A DNA stretch of 64,000 nt from Ferruginibacter sp. GTDB taxonomy: Bacteria > Bacteroidota > Bacteroidia > Chitinophagales > Chitinophagaceae. Below the pieces are notes generated by a model. That model searched no databases. It was given only the letters and a program-made list of their open reading frames with translations, and was not told the DNA's origin. Shown here in pieces: positions 1 through 8,063 of this stretch (position 1 is the first letter of the stretch; each line of letters opens with the position of its first letter). Position numbers and translations under genes: made by a program. The stretch covers positions 248,001-312,000 of the forward strand of contig JAGOAX010000002.1 in assembly GCA_017983695.1 (NCBI GenBank), written 5' to 3'.

Positions 1-210
1 CTGCCTGCCACCGCTATAAATTAAATTACTTAACTGGCAATCGCCTTTTACCCAGCAATTAATTTTTTGGCCGGCTAACCATGCCCCTGCCAGGGCACAT
101 ATACCTGCGGCTATACCGCTTAACCCGCTGAGACTGATGAAACGGCTGCTGCGTTCCATCATCTTTTTAATGTGTTGCAGGTCTTCTAATGACTGTTGTG
201 GACTGTTCAT
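1..210 (-). CDS. Membrane protein, N-terminal fragment cut by the window edge
   Basis: An open frame starts with ATG at 210 and runs off the left edge without a stop, giving 70 codons. The first 25 residues are polar (MNSPQQSLEDLQHIKKMMER and onward) and are followed by an Ala/Gly/Leu-rich hydrophobic stretch at about residues 30-48 that looks like a first membrane helix. This pattern matches a Bacteroidota family of unknown multi-pass membrane proteins, from memory often encoded beside a winged-helix regulator. The rest of the gene is outside the window, so length and partner cannot be checked. Confidence 0.7.
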   Translation of the reverse strand, partial: MNSPQQSLEDLQHIKKMMERSSRFISLSGLSGIAAGICALAGAWLAGQKINCWVKGDCQLSNLIYSGGRQ

Positions 211-278
211 ACAAAAGCACTTTGAAATACAAAGTAAATGATTGCTTTGCATAAATGCAAATTATTTTAAGAAATAAT

Positions 279-887
279 TTAAAGGCGTATTGTTCTGAAA
301 GTAAGGTTTACCCTTGGCTGGTGTATTTTTTTTGTGGGTGGTAGCCGGTGTAACCAATTGGTTTGTGTAGCGCCTTTCATTACCAGGAGACTGCCGTTTT
401 CTAATACTAAAGAAACGGTTTCTTTAGTTTGTTTATGTTTAAAAGAGAACTTTCGCTCTGCACCAAAGCTTAATGAGGCAATAGCCCCATTTTTTTCTAA
501 AGTCTTCTCATCGTCGCTATGCCAGGCCATGCCCTCATCTCCATCGTGGTACAAATTTAAAAGGCAGGAATTATAGGTTGCCTCAGTGAGTTTTTCTGCT
601 ATTGCTTTTAATTCTAATAGTTCCTTCGTCCAGGGCAAAGCATACTTTGTTGCATTAGAATAGGTATAGGCATAATTACTATCGCCATACCAGGCTGCTT
701 TGCGTTTGGTAATAATATGCTTATTAAAAATGATCGCCTCGTCATTCTTCCATTCAATAGTTTTTAATAAAATATCATAATAAAACTGTGCTTTAATATA
801 ATTGAATATGGGACCATAATAATTTACTACCCCATCGTTGGGTAACCAGTTAAAAGTTGGGTCAATTAGGGTAGAGAATAAATCCAT
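279..887 (-). CDS. alkB: AlkB-like 2OG-Fe(II) DNA/RNA dealkylase
   Basis: A 202-residue protein of the AlkB family, which oxidatively removes methyl and other alkyl groups from 1-methyladenine and 3-methylcytosine using Fe(II) and 2-oxoglutarate. The iron ligands are visible as His123 and Asp125 (WHSDDE) and His180 (WLHRLP). The 2-oxoglutarate-binding arginines lie in PRVNLTFR (residues 191-198). The length suits the short ALKBH2-like branch common in Bacteroidota. Its start overlaps the end of the upstream Ada-like gene by 26 bp, so it is the third gene of an alkylation-repair operon read from 1976 to 279. ATG at 885-887. Confidence 0.92.
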   Translation of the reverse strand: MDLFSTLIDPTFNWLPNDGVVNYYGPIFNYIKAQFYYDILLKTIEWKNDEAIIFNKHIITKRKAAWYGDSNYAYTYSNATKYALPWTKELLELKAIAEKLTEATYNSCLLNLYHDGDEGMAWHSDDEKTLEKNGAIASLSFGAERKFSFKHKQTKETVSLVLENGSLLVMKGATQTNWLHRLPPTKKIHQPRVNLTFRTIRL

Positions 888-1119
888 CTTTCCAGTTTTT
901 ATATTTTTCTTTCATACAATGTCCGCAAGGACGGTACTCATTTTCAACCGCACTATTTTCTGATTCAAAAAACACACGGTTTGCGTTATGCATTCTTTTG
1001 CCCGATCTGCAAGATAACGATCCATAAATTTTAAGCTTCCGGTTTCCTGCTAAAACAATTTCTTTTTTCCTGATCCTGCTTCTTAAAATAACAGGATTTG
1101 TTTCATTATGTTTTATCAA
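862..1119 (-). CDS. Stand-alone Ada-type metal-binding domain protein
   Basis: An 85-residue protein matching only the N-terminal zinc domain of Ada, with conserved spacing around SLSCRSGKRM and YRPCGHC. In full-length E. coli Ada four cysteines bind zinc, and Cys38 also accepts methyl groups from DNA phosphotriesters. Here only three cysteines are seen (37, 65, 68), and the position of Cys38 is a glycine. Phosphotriester repair by the classical mechanism is therefore unlikely, and a DNA-binding or sensor role is an inference. The start codon is TTG at 1119, 8 bp after the AraC-MGMT gene, and the end overlaps alkB. The Ada modules are thus split over two adjacent genes. Confidence 0.85.
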   Translation of the reverse strand: MIKHNETNPVILRSRIRKKEIVLAGNRKLKIYGSLSCRSGKRMHNANRVFFESENSAVENEYRPCGHCMKEKYKNWKDGFILYPN

Positions 1120-1127
1120 TTGCCTGA

Positions 1128-1976
1128 TTATTTTACAGTTTGTGCTTTAGCAGCCTCCCAACCAATAATAGCAGTTTTTCTTGTTGGCCCCCACATATAG
1201 CCGCCAAATATACCGGTAGCTTGTATAACCCGGTGACAGGGAATTAAAAATGCTACAGGGTTACTACCGATGGCTGTGCCTACTGCCCTGGATGCGTTGG
1301 GATTTTTAATTTTTTCTGCAATGGTGCCATAAGTAGATAATTGTCCCAATGGAATTTTTAATAAAGTTTCCCATACTTTTAACTGAAAGTCTGTTCCCCT
1401 GAGATGCAATTTTATTTGATGCAGTTTACTCCAGTCATGTGCAAAAATGTATAATGCATTCTGTTGTATAATATCCAGCATCTGTTTAAAATGTGCTTTG
1501 GGGAAATGGTGTTGCAGGTCGATTAATGCCTGTTGTTCATCATCGGCAAATGCCATATAGCAAATACCTTTTGGTGTTGATGCCACTAAAATATTTCCAA
1601 AAGGAGTTTCGGCATAGCTGTAATTTATAAAAAGATTTACGCCGCCATTTTTAAATTCTCCGGGTGTCATTCCTTCTATCTTAATAAATAAGTCGTGCAA
1701 CCTGCCGGTGCCGGAAAGCCCGGTTTCGTAAGCAGCATCAAACAATGTAGCCTGGTTATCTTTTAAAATGTTTTTTGCATATTGAATGCTGGTGTATTGC
1801 AGAAATTTTTTGGGACTGACTCCCGCCCAATCTGTAAATAAACGTTGAAAATGAAACGGGCTTAAATGCAGTTTTGCTGCTACTGCATCCAGGTCTGGCT
1901 GCTCTTTAAAATGGGTTTTTATATAATCTATAGCTTCGGCAATGCGATTATAATTGATTTGTTCCTGTTCGCTCAT
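1128..1976 (-). CDS. ada: AraC-HTH / O6-methylguanine-DNA methyltransferase fusion
   Basis: A 282-residue protein with two parts. Residues about 8-110 form an AraC-type double helix-turn-helix (LHLSPFHFQRLF, then GLSGTGRLHDLF). Residues about 117-275 form a methylguanine methyltransferase with the suicide cysteine Cys247 in IPCHRV and the preceding SRAVGTAIGSNP loop. It transfers the alkyl group from O6-alkylguanine to itself and probably also controls transcription. The N-terminal Ada zinc domain is missing here and is encoded by the next gene. It is the first gene of the repair operon. A TAnnTTTG-like element lies 17 bp upstream of its ATG. Confidence 0.93.
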   Translation of the reverse strand: MSEQEQINYNRIAEAIDYIKTHFKEQPDLDAVAAKLHLSPFHFQRLFTDWAGVSPKKFLQYTSIQYAKNILKDNQATLFDAAYETGLSGTGRLHDLFIKIEGMTPGEFKNGGVNLFINYSYAETPFGNILVASTPKGICYMAFADDEQQALIDLQHHFPKAHFKQMLDIIQQNALYIFAHDWSKLHQIKLHLRGTDFQLKVWETLLKIPLGQLSTYGTIAEKIKNPNASRAVGTAIGSNPVAFLIPCHRVIQATGIFGGYMWGPTRKTAIIGWEAAKAQTVK

Positions 1977-1992
1977 TGTAAATTATTTTACA

Positions 1993-2000
1993 CAAAAGTA
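1993..2000 (-). promoter_or_regulatory. Putative -7 promoter element of the alkylation-repair operon
   Basis: Read on the minus strand this is TACTTTTG, which fits the Bacteroidota -7 consensus TAnnTTTG. It would place transcription start about 10 bases before the ATG at 1976. No clean TTTG is present at the usual upstream distance. Confidence 0.35.
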
Positions 2001-2132
2001 TTTTGTTCATAAAATTTATAAAACCCGAATCTTGCTGAAATTTTTCACTTATATTTAAAGATGAATATTATTGTGCCAAATATCACTCATTTAACTGCAT
2101 AGCTTTAAACAATAACAGGTTTAATTAATACA

Positions 2133-4181
2133 ATGAAATATCTTTTTTTCAACCTTATATGTTGCTTTTTTATTACTGCCGGTTTTTGTCAAACTAAAAT
2201 TAATCCTTCGGCAATTGATATTGTAAGAGATAGTTTTGGCGTGCCGCATATTTTTGCAAAAACTGATGCTGAAGTTGCTTACGGATTAGCATGGGCTGAA
2301 GCGGAAGATGATTTTGAAAGCATGCAACAGGTAATTTTACCTACCAAAGGTTTAATGGGTAAAGTGCTGGGTAAGCCGGGAGCCGCAGGTGATTATGCTT
2401 TTGCCCTTTTTCGCTGCAGGGAAATAACCGAAGAAAAGTGGAATACACTTTCGCCGGAATTCATACAATTGATCGATGGCTATGTAGCCGGGTTAAATGA
2501 TTATGCCGCCAAACATCCGGGTGAAGTATTGCATAAAAAAATATTTCCCGTAACGGTAAAAGATTATATCTCTTCAGCAGTATTGGCACTTACTGTTTTT
2601 AATGGCGCCGACGGCGCATTGCAAAGAATTTTTAATAATGCAGAATGGGAAGCTCCTGAGTTAAATAAAAAAGGGAGTAATTCAGCTGCTATACATCCAT
2701 CTAAAACAACAACAGGCGAAGCCTTTCTTTTAATTAATGCCCACCAGCCCAATACCGGTTCGCAGGCGTTTTACGAAGCACATTTATGCAGCGAAGAAGG
2801 CTTAAATATTATTGGTGGTCTGCTTGCAGGCGGTCCCTGTATTTTACATGGCGTTAACGAAAATTTAGGTTGGGCTCATACTGTAAATTTTTGCGACCGT
2901 ATGGATGAATATCAACTGGAAATGAATCCTGATAATGCATTGCAATACAAATTTGACGGGCAATGGATAAATCTTGAAGTAAAAACCATTAAACTAAAAA
3001 TTAAAGGCATTCCAATTGGCATAAAAAGAAAATTGTATTGGAGTAAGTATGGCGCCACAATGAAAAACAAGCAGGGATTTTTTTCTATCAGGCTTGGTGC
3101 CAACATGAAGATTGGTGTATTGCAGCAATGGTACGAAATGAATAAAGCAAAAAACTTTACCCAGTTTTATGCCGCATTAAGCAAACAGGAGTTGAGTATG
3201 TTTAATATTATGTATGCTGATAAGCATGACACAGTTTTTTACATTAATAATGCTTTAATGCCCATAAGAGAAGAGGGATTTAACTGGAAGAGGACTGTAC
3301 CGGGAAACACCTCCAAAACGCTTTGGACAAATTTCAGAACATTAAAAGAATTGCCACAGTATATAAATCCCAAAAGCGGTTTTTTATTCAACACCAATCA
3401 TTCTTCTTTTTTAGCAACTGCAAAAGAAGATAATTTAAACCCCAAAATATTTAAACCGCAAGATGGATGGGAGCAATACCACCTCAACAGGAGTGTTCGT
3501 TTCCTGGAGCTGTTTCCTCAAACTGAACAGCTGAGTTTTGAAAAATTCAAACAAATAAAATTTGATAAACAACTACCTGCTACATTACAGTATTCTTACA
3601 AATTAGATTCGATGTACCTCGTGAACGAAACTGATTATCCTGAATATGCCGCGGTGATAACCACATTTAAAAAATGGGATAAACGTGGTGATGCTGATAA
3701 TAAAGGTGCGGCTATTTTTTTATTAACCTATGAGTATGTTAAAAAGACTTTAAAGGCACGTGAGAACGGACAGGTTACCATGCCTGAGGCAATTGAAATT
3801 TATAAACATGTTACTACCTATATGCAAACAAATTTTGGGGGTACAGATATTACATTAGGCAATCTGCAAAAATTGGTAAGGGGAGATAAGGATTGGCCAC
3901 TGGGTGGTTTTCCCGACCTGTTATCACCGCAATGGACAGCTCCCTATAAAGATGGAAAATTAAAATCCATTGGTGGTGATGGGCTCATTATGTTTGTGCG
4001 GTTTCCAAAACAAGGCTTGCCTGTAATTGAAACTGTAAATATGTATGGCGCATCTGCACATGCCGGCAATAAACATTTTGATGACCAGGTGGATATGTAT
4101 TTGCACCAGCAAACAAAAAAGATGACACTGGATAAAGCTGAAGTATATAAAAAAGCAGAAAAGATATACCACCCGCTTTAA
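2133..4181 (+). CDS. Secreted penicillin acylase family hydrolase
   Basis: A 682-residue protein with a signal peptide (first about 20 residues) and the penicillin amidase Ntn-hydrolase layout. Such enzymes are made as a precursor that cuts itself to expose an N-terminal serine, here probably Ser182 in KKGSNSAAI. The alpha part precedes it and the long beta part follows, with the expected GGPCILHGVNENLGWAHT region. Family members cleave amide bonds of penicillins, acyl-homoserine lactones or other N-acyl compounds, and the substrate cannot be read from sequence. It is followed after 35 bp by the MBOAT gene on the same strand, so co-transcription is possible. Confidence 0.85.
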   Translation: MKYLFFNLICCFFITAGFCQTKINPSAIDIVRDSFGVPHIFAKTDAEVAYGLAWAEAEDDFESMQQVILPTKGLMGKVLGKPGAAGDYAFALFRCREITEEKWNTLSPEFIQLIDGYVAGLNDYAAKHPGEVLHKKIFPVTVKDYISSAVLALTVFNGADGALQRIFNNAEWEAPELNKKGSNSAAIHPSKTTTGEAFLLINAHQPNTGSQAFYEAHLCSEEGLNIIGGLLAGGPCILHGVNENLGWAHTVNFCDRMDEYQLEMNPDNALQYKFDGQWINLEVKTIKLKIKGIPIGIKRKLYWSKYGATMKNKQGFFSIRLGANMKIGVLQQWYEMNKAKNFTQFYAALSKQELSMFNIMYADKHDTVFYINNALMPIREEGFNWKRTVPGNTSKTLWTNFRTLKELPQYINPKSGFLFNTNHSSFLATAKEDNLNPKIFKPQDGWEQYHLNRSVRFLELFPQTEQLSFEKFKQIKFDKQLPATLQYSYKLDSMYLVNETDYPEYAAVITTFKKWDKRGDADNKGAAIFLLTYEYVKKTLKARENGQVTMPEAIEIYKHVTTYMQTNFGGTDITLGNLQKLVRGDKDWPLGGFPDLLSPQWTAPYKDGKLKSIGGDGLIMFVRFPKQGLPVIETVNMYGASAHAGNKHFDDQVDMYLHQQTKKMTLDKAEVYKKAEKIYHPL

Positions 4182-4216
4182 CCATATCATTCAATGCAAC
4201 TGAATAAATTAACCTG

Positions 4217-5623
4217 ATGCTGTTCAATTCAATTGTATTCCTTATTTTCTTTTCAATATTTTTTTTCCTGTTCTATTTTTTAAATGGTAACAACAGGAAG
4301 ATATTGCTGTTGCTGGGCAGTTGTGTTTTTTACATGTGGTTTATTCCTGTATATATTTTAATATTGTTTTTAACGATCCTCATTGATTATTATGCCGCTA
4401 TAAAAATAGAAGACAGTACTTCACAAGCTGCAAAGAAAAGGCTTTTGCTTTTTGGTATTATAAACACCTGCCTTGTTTTATTTGTTTTTAAGTATTTTAT
4501 TTTTTTTACAGATAATTTTAATGCTTTAGGATTTCATCAATTGCCGCATTGGAATATCATTCTGCCCATCGGCCTTTCCTTTCATACCTTTCAAAGCCTC
4601 AGTTATGTAATTGAAGTGTACCGTGGCAATATAAAAGCCGAAAGAAACCCATTAAACTATTCCAACTTTGTAATGATGTTTCCGCAGCTTGTTGCCGGAC
4701 CGATTGAACGTGCCAACAACTTATTACCTCAATTAAAAACCTGCGATCATACAATTACCTACAAAGATTTTTCAACAGGCCTGCACAGGTTTTTCTGGGG
4801 GTTGTTTAAAAAAGTTGTTGTAGCTGATACCTTAAGCAGGTTTGTAGATGCTGCGTATAATAATTACCAGTTTCAGCCGGGCTCAATGTTATTGGTTGCT
4901 ACTATCTTTTTTTCAATCCAGATATATTGTGATTTTTCGGGTTATTCGGATATGGCGATTGGTGTTGCCAGGATGCTGGGTTTTAAATTCAGGGAAAATT
5001 TCACACTGCCTTATTTTTCCAAAAGCATTACAGCGTTTTGGAAGCGATGGCATATATCTTTATCTACCTGGTTAAAAGATTATATCTACATATCATTAGG
5101 CGGAAACAAGTTTGGAAAATGGTTAACCTACAGAAACCTTATGCTTACTATGCTCATTGGTGGGTTTTGGCATGGCGCTTCATGGAATTTTATTATCTGG
5201 GGAGGATTAAACGGGTTATTTCTTTCAGTAGAAAAGTTTTTCAATTTTTCGAAATCCTATTCAGGGAATATAATTGCTAAGGGTATAAAAGTATTTTATG
5301 TATTTACACTCATTTCATTTTCATGGGTATTTTTCAGGGCAGCAACTTTTCAGCAATCGGCTGCAATTATTAAAACCATTGTTACAGATTTCAGCATTAG
5401 TAAATTTCATTTTTGGGATCTTAGTATTTATCCTGCTGTTATTTTTGGAATAGTTGTACTGGTAAGCTTTGAGTATTTTGTTTTAAGGCGATATAGTTTT
5501 GATGAGTTATTTGAAAAGAAAAATGGTGATCTTTTACTTTCTGGCTTTACGCTTTTTCTTATTTTCCTCATCCTGTTCCTCGGTAATTCCAACGGCAGTC
5601 AATTTATTTATTTTCAATTTTAG
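4217..5623 (+). CDS. MBOAT family O-acyltransferase (AlgI/DltB type)
   Basis: A 468-residue multi-pass inner-membrane protein. Typical MBOAT features are the PIGLSFHTFQSLSYVIEVYR segment, the FPQLVAGPIER motif, FWKRWHISLSTWLKDYIYI and the catalytic histidine region GGFWHGASWNF. These enzymes pass acyl groups, usually acetyl, across the membrane onto extracellular polysaccharides. The next gene begins 2 bp after the stop and encodes a single-anchor SGNH-like protein, the usual partner that completes transfer in AlgI/AlgJ-like pairs. The polymer being modified is unknown because no polysaccharide synthesis genes are nearby. Confidence 0.92.
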   Translation: MLFNSIVFLIFFSIFFFLFYFLNGNNRKILLLLGSCVFYMWFIPVYILILFLTILIDYYAAIKIEDSTSQAAKKRLLLFGIINTCLVLFVFKYFIFFTDNFNALGFHQLPHWNIILPIGLSFHTFQSLSYVIEVYRGNIKAERNPLNYSNFVMMFPQLVAGPIERANNLLPQLKTCDHTITYKDFSTGLHRFFWGLFKKVVVADTLSRFVDAAYNNYQFQPGSMLLVATIFFSIQIYCDFSGYSDMAIGVARMLGFKFRENFTLPYFSKSITAFWKRWHISLSTWLKDYIYISLGGNKFGKWLTYRNLMLTMLIGGFWHGASWNFIIWGGLNGLFLSVEKFFNFSKSYSGNIIAKGIKVFYVFTLISFSWVFFRAATFQQSAAIIKTIVTDFSISKFHFWDLSIYPAVIFGIVVLVSFEYFVLRRYSFDELFEKKNGDLLLSGFTLFLIFLILFLGNSNGSQFIYFQF

Positions 5624-5625
5624 GT

Positions 5626-6570
5626 ATGAAAAAAATATTGATCAAATTATTTATACTGCTTACTGTACTGATAATAACAGACAGGGTATTGATCTATTTT
5701 TTTACAAAATTTATTTATGCCAATACAATCAGTGGCGAAGGCACAGGTTCTGTTAACTATCTGTTGCAAAAGGAAAAAAATACAGATTTTATTATCCTGG
5801 GTAATTCAAGAGCAAAACACCAGATCAACCCGGCACTACTCACCAATTTATATAATGGCAATGGATTTAATGCAGGCATTAATGGTGTTGGCGGAATAGT
5901 ATATAACAACATCTTACTTCATTTACTTTTAAGCAAGGGCATTAAACCAAAAGCAATCCTGCTGGAAGCAGATGCTTATCCTTATTTTACCACTAAAGAT
6001 GAGAACGTTGCAGATGAACTGATACCACTTTATCCATTTATAAATGAAAGTAAAGTTTTAAGAAGCTACATTAAAAAAAACACCGATTATGCTGAAAAAT
6101 TCAAGCTGCTCTTTCATTCATACAGGTATAACGGCATGTTCTTCAGGGTGCTTTTTAATTATATAAAGCAACATGGAATTACCGACAATAATGGTTTTGA
6201 AGGATTACAGGGAAAACTTGATACTGCAGGATTTAAGTTACCGGATGATATTGACAAACCACAATTTTACTCTCCATTAAAACTTACTGCACTGGTTGAT
6301 GTGGTACAAATCTGCAAGGCAAATAATATTAAACTGCTTGTGGTTTTTGCACCTTCGTATAAAAACAGCCTTATTTTAAAAGAAGGTAATGAAATGATGA
6401 TTGAACTGCTTCGTAAAAACGGGGTTACTGCTGTTTATGATTTTTCAGCAATTGAAAAAATTCCCCAGCTCCAGTCAAACAACATGTGGAGGAATGCCAC
6501 GCATTTAAACAGTGATGGTGCAATAATTTTTTCCAGGCTACTGAACGAAGCCATGGTTGCAATACCGTAA
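5626..6570 (+). CDS. Membrane-anchored SGNH-like partner of the MBOAT acyltransferase
   Basis: A 314-residue protein with one N-terminal membrane helix (residues about 5-30) and an extracytoplasmic domain. The hydrolase-like motif FIILGNSRAKH places the nucleophile at Ser61. The C-terminal NATHLNSDGA contains the likely catalytic His293, so the SGNH/AlgX-type residues appear present. It probably receives the acyl group from the MBOAT protein, encoded 2 bp upstream, and moves it to a cell-surface glycan. Its stop lies 5 bp from the convergent stop of the YiiX-like gene. Confidence 0.75.
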   Translation: MKKILIKLFILLTVLIITDRVLIYFFTKFIYANTISGEGTGSVNYLLQKEKNTDFIILGNSRAKHQINPALLTNLYNGNGFNAGINGVGGIVYNNILLHLLLSKGIKPKAILLEADAYPYFTTKDENVADELIPLYPFINESKVLRSYIKKNTDYAEKFKLLFHSYRYNGMFFRVLFNYIKQHGITDNNGFEGLQGKLDTAGFKLPDDIDKPQFYSPLKLTALVDVVQICKANNIKLLVVFAPSYKNSLILKEGNEMMIELLRKNGVTAVYDFSAIEKIPQLQSNNMWRNATHLNSDGAIIFSRLLNEAMVAIP

Positions 6571-6574
6571 GCAC

Positions 6575-8050
6575 TTAATATGCTGTTGCTGCCAGTGCTG
6601 CAAATTTTACCAATTGCCAATAAGGAGGACGGTAACCATACTGTTTTAAAAAGTCTGCAGCCATTTGTTCTGTTTTATTTTTTACTGACTTATGCATAGC
6701 AACAAAAGTCTGGTTCTTTAATGCACGGGTTGCATTCATTCCTTCTGGAATAATACCGGTTTTACCAAAACGGTTTTTTATCCAGCAGTAAGCTTTCATA
6801 ATTCTTGCAACAGGCAACATCCATATATTATACCCTACTGCTGTTCCGTTATTGGCTTGTTCCAGTAAAGCATCCATCGCCGCATTATCAATATGGTCTT
6901 TATACCATGTTTCCGGGTCACGCCATTCTGCAACAATTGATAATTGCGGATCATACTCAAGGTCGGATGGCATTTGTGTAACAAAATTCTCTACACCAAA
7001 ATCCTTTAACCAGTTTACTACACCGGTTGATGAAATAGTGGAAATATTCTGCCACAACTGTACACCCTGTTTTTTATAGGCATAGGATGCCACTTCGGAA
7101 CAGAACAAAGCCGATGAATCATAAAAATTCATTTTAAAGTCGTAAGGAAAATGACGGCGCAAGGTTTCGTCAAACATAAATTGTGCTGCTCTTTGCGGCA
7201 ACATACTGTCATGTTGCATAATAGGTAAATCTCTTCTTAACCGTAACACCATAAACCGCAGCTTTTCATCTTTTGTATACTGTGCAACAGATGAAACAGC
7301 CACACCTTTTTCAATATGTGCTTCAATTAAATAAGGAGTATTGGTTTTTGTATCAATATAAATCAATGCTACATGAGAAAAATTTCCGGGGTAATCATTT
7401 CCTCTTGATATTAATGCAGAAACTTCTGCACCACCACGGGACACCAGCATATCTCCGCTATGCACTTCAATACCAAAAATAACAGTGTGTGGTGTTGCAG
7501 ATATTTCCTGCTGCACCAGCATGGCCGGCGAAATTGTTACTGAATCAGTTTGTAATAACACTTCTTCGGTGGCAGCACGTAAGCCGTACATTAAGGCGTA
7601 GATATAATTTTTTGCTGCCGTATCCTTCATATTCCATTGCTGCGATGCTGTTTTTATACAAACCCTTAGCCTGTTGTAATAGCCGGCCAGCCATTTTACT
7701 TCAGCCGGTTTTGCAGCAATAAATGAAGCCAGCCTGAAAAAATTATTTTCTATAGCAGTTAACCTTATATCGCCTGCAGCAAAATTTTCTTTTTCAATAA
7801 CAGCCAGTTTATTTTCTGCAATATTTTTTAAATCCTGTATTGATGAATCTAATATTGCTGGCGGCATTTGTTTGGCATGTTTAAAATTTTCTTCCATCAA
7901 CTGCCAAAAATTATCCCTGTTCCAGAAGAATGGCTTTTTACCTGCCTGTGCAATTTTGTTATTGCTGCCCGGATCAGGGATGAGTAATACCGTATAAAGT
8001 ACAGCTAAAATAAGCAGGAGGTTTAGCGATACTTTCTTAAATTTTTTCAT
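6575..8050 (-). CDS. YiiX/YebB-like permuted papain-fold hydrolase
   Basis: A 491-residue protein with an N-terminal membrane anchor or signal (residues about 7-25). The C-terminal half resembles the YiiX family of permuted NlpC/P60 peptidases: the histidine in NFSHVALIYID (His226), the acidic residue in YLIEAH (Glu243) and the nucleophile in ALFCSEVASYAY (Cys317). Such proteins cleave amide or ester bonds in lipids or peptidoglycan-related compounds, and the substrate here is unknown. The N-terminal 190 residues are helical and unassigned. No operon partner is close by. Confidence 0.75.
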   Translation of the reverse strand: MKKFKKVSLNLLLILAVLYTVLLIPDPGSNNKIAQAGKKPFFWNRDNFWQLMEENFKHAKQMPPAILDSSIQDLKNIAENKLAVIEKENFAAGDIRLTAIENNFFRLASFIAAKPAEVKWLAGYYNRLRVCIKTASQQWNMKDTAAKNYIYALMYGLRAATEEVLLQTDSVTISPAMLVQQEISATPHTVIFGIEVHSGDMLVSRGGAEVSALISRGNDYPGNFSHVALIYIDTKTNTPYLIEAHIEKGVAVSSVAQYTKDEKLRFMVLRLRRDLPIMQHDSMLPQRAAQFMFDETLRRHFPYDFKMNFYDSSALFCSEVASYAYKKQGVQLWQNISTISSTGVVNWLKDFGVENFVTQMPSDLEYDPQLSIVAEWRDPETWYKDHIDNAAMDALLEQANNGTAVGYNIWMLPVARIMKAYCWIKNRFGKTGIIPEGMNATRALKNQTFVAMHKSVKNKTEQMAADFLKQYGYRPPYWQLVKFAALAATAY

Positions 8051-8063
8051 AGTGGCAATTAAT

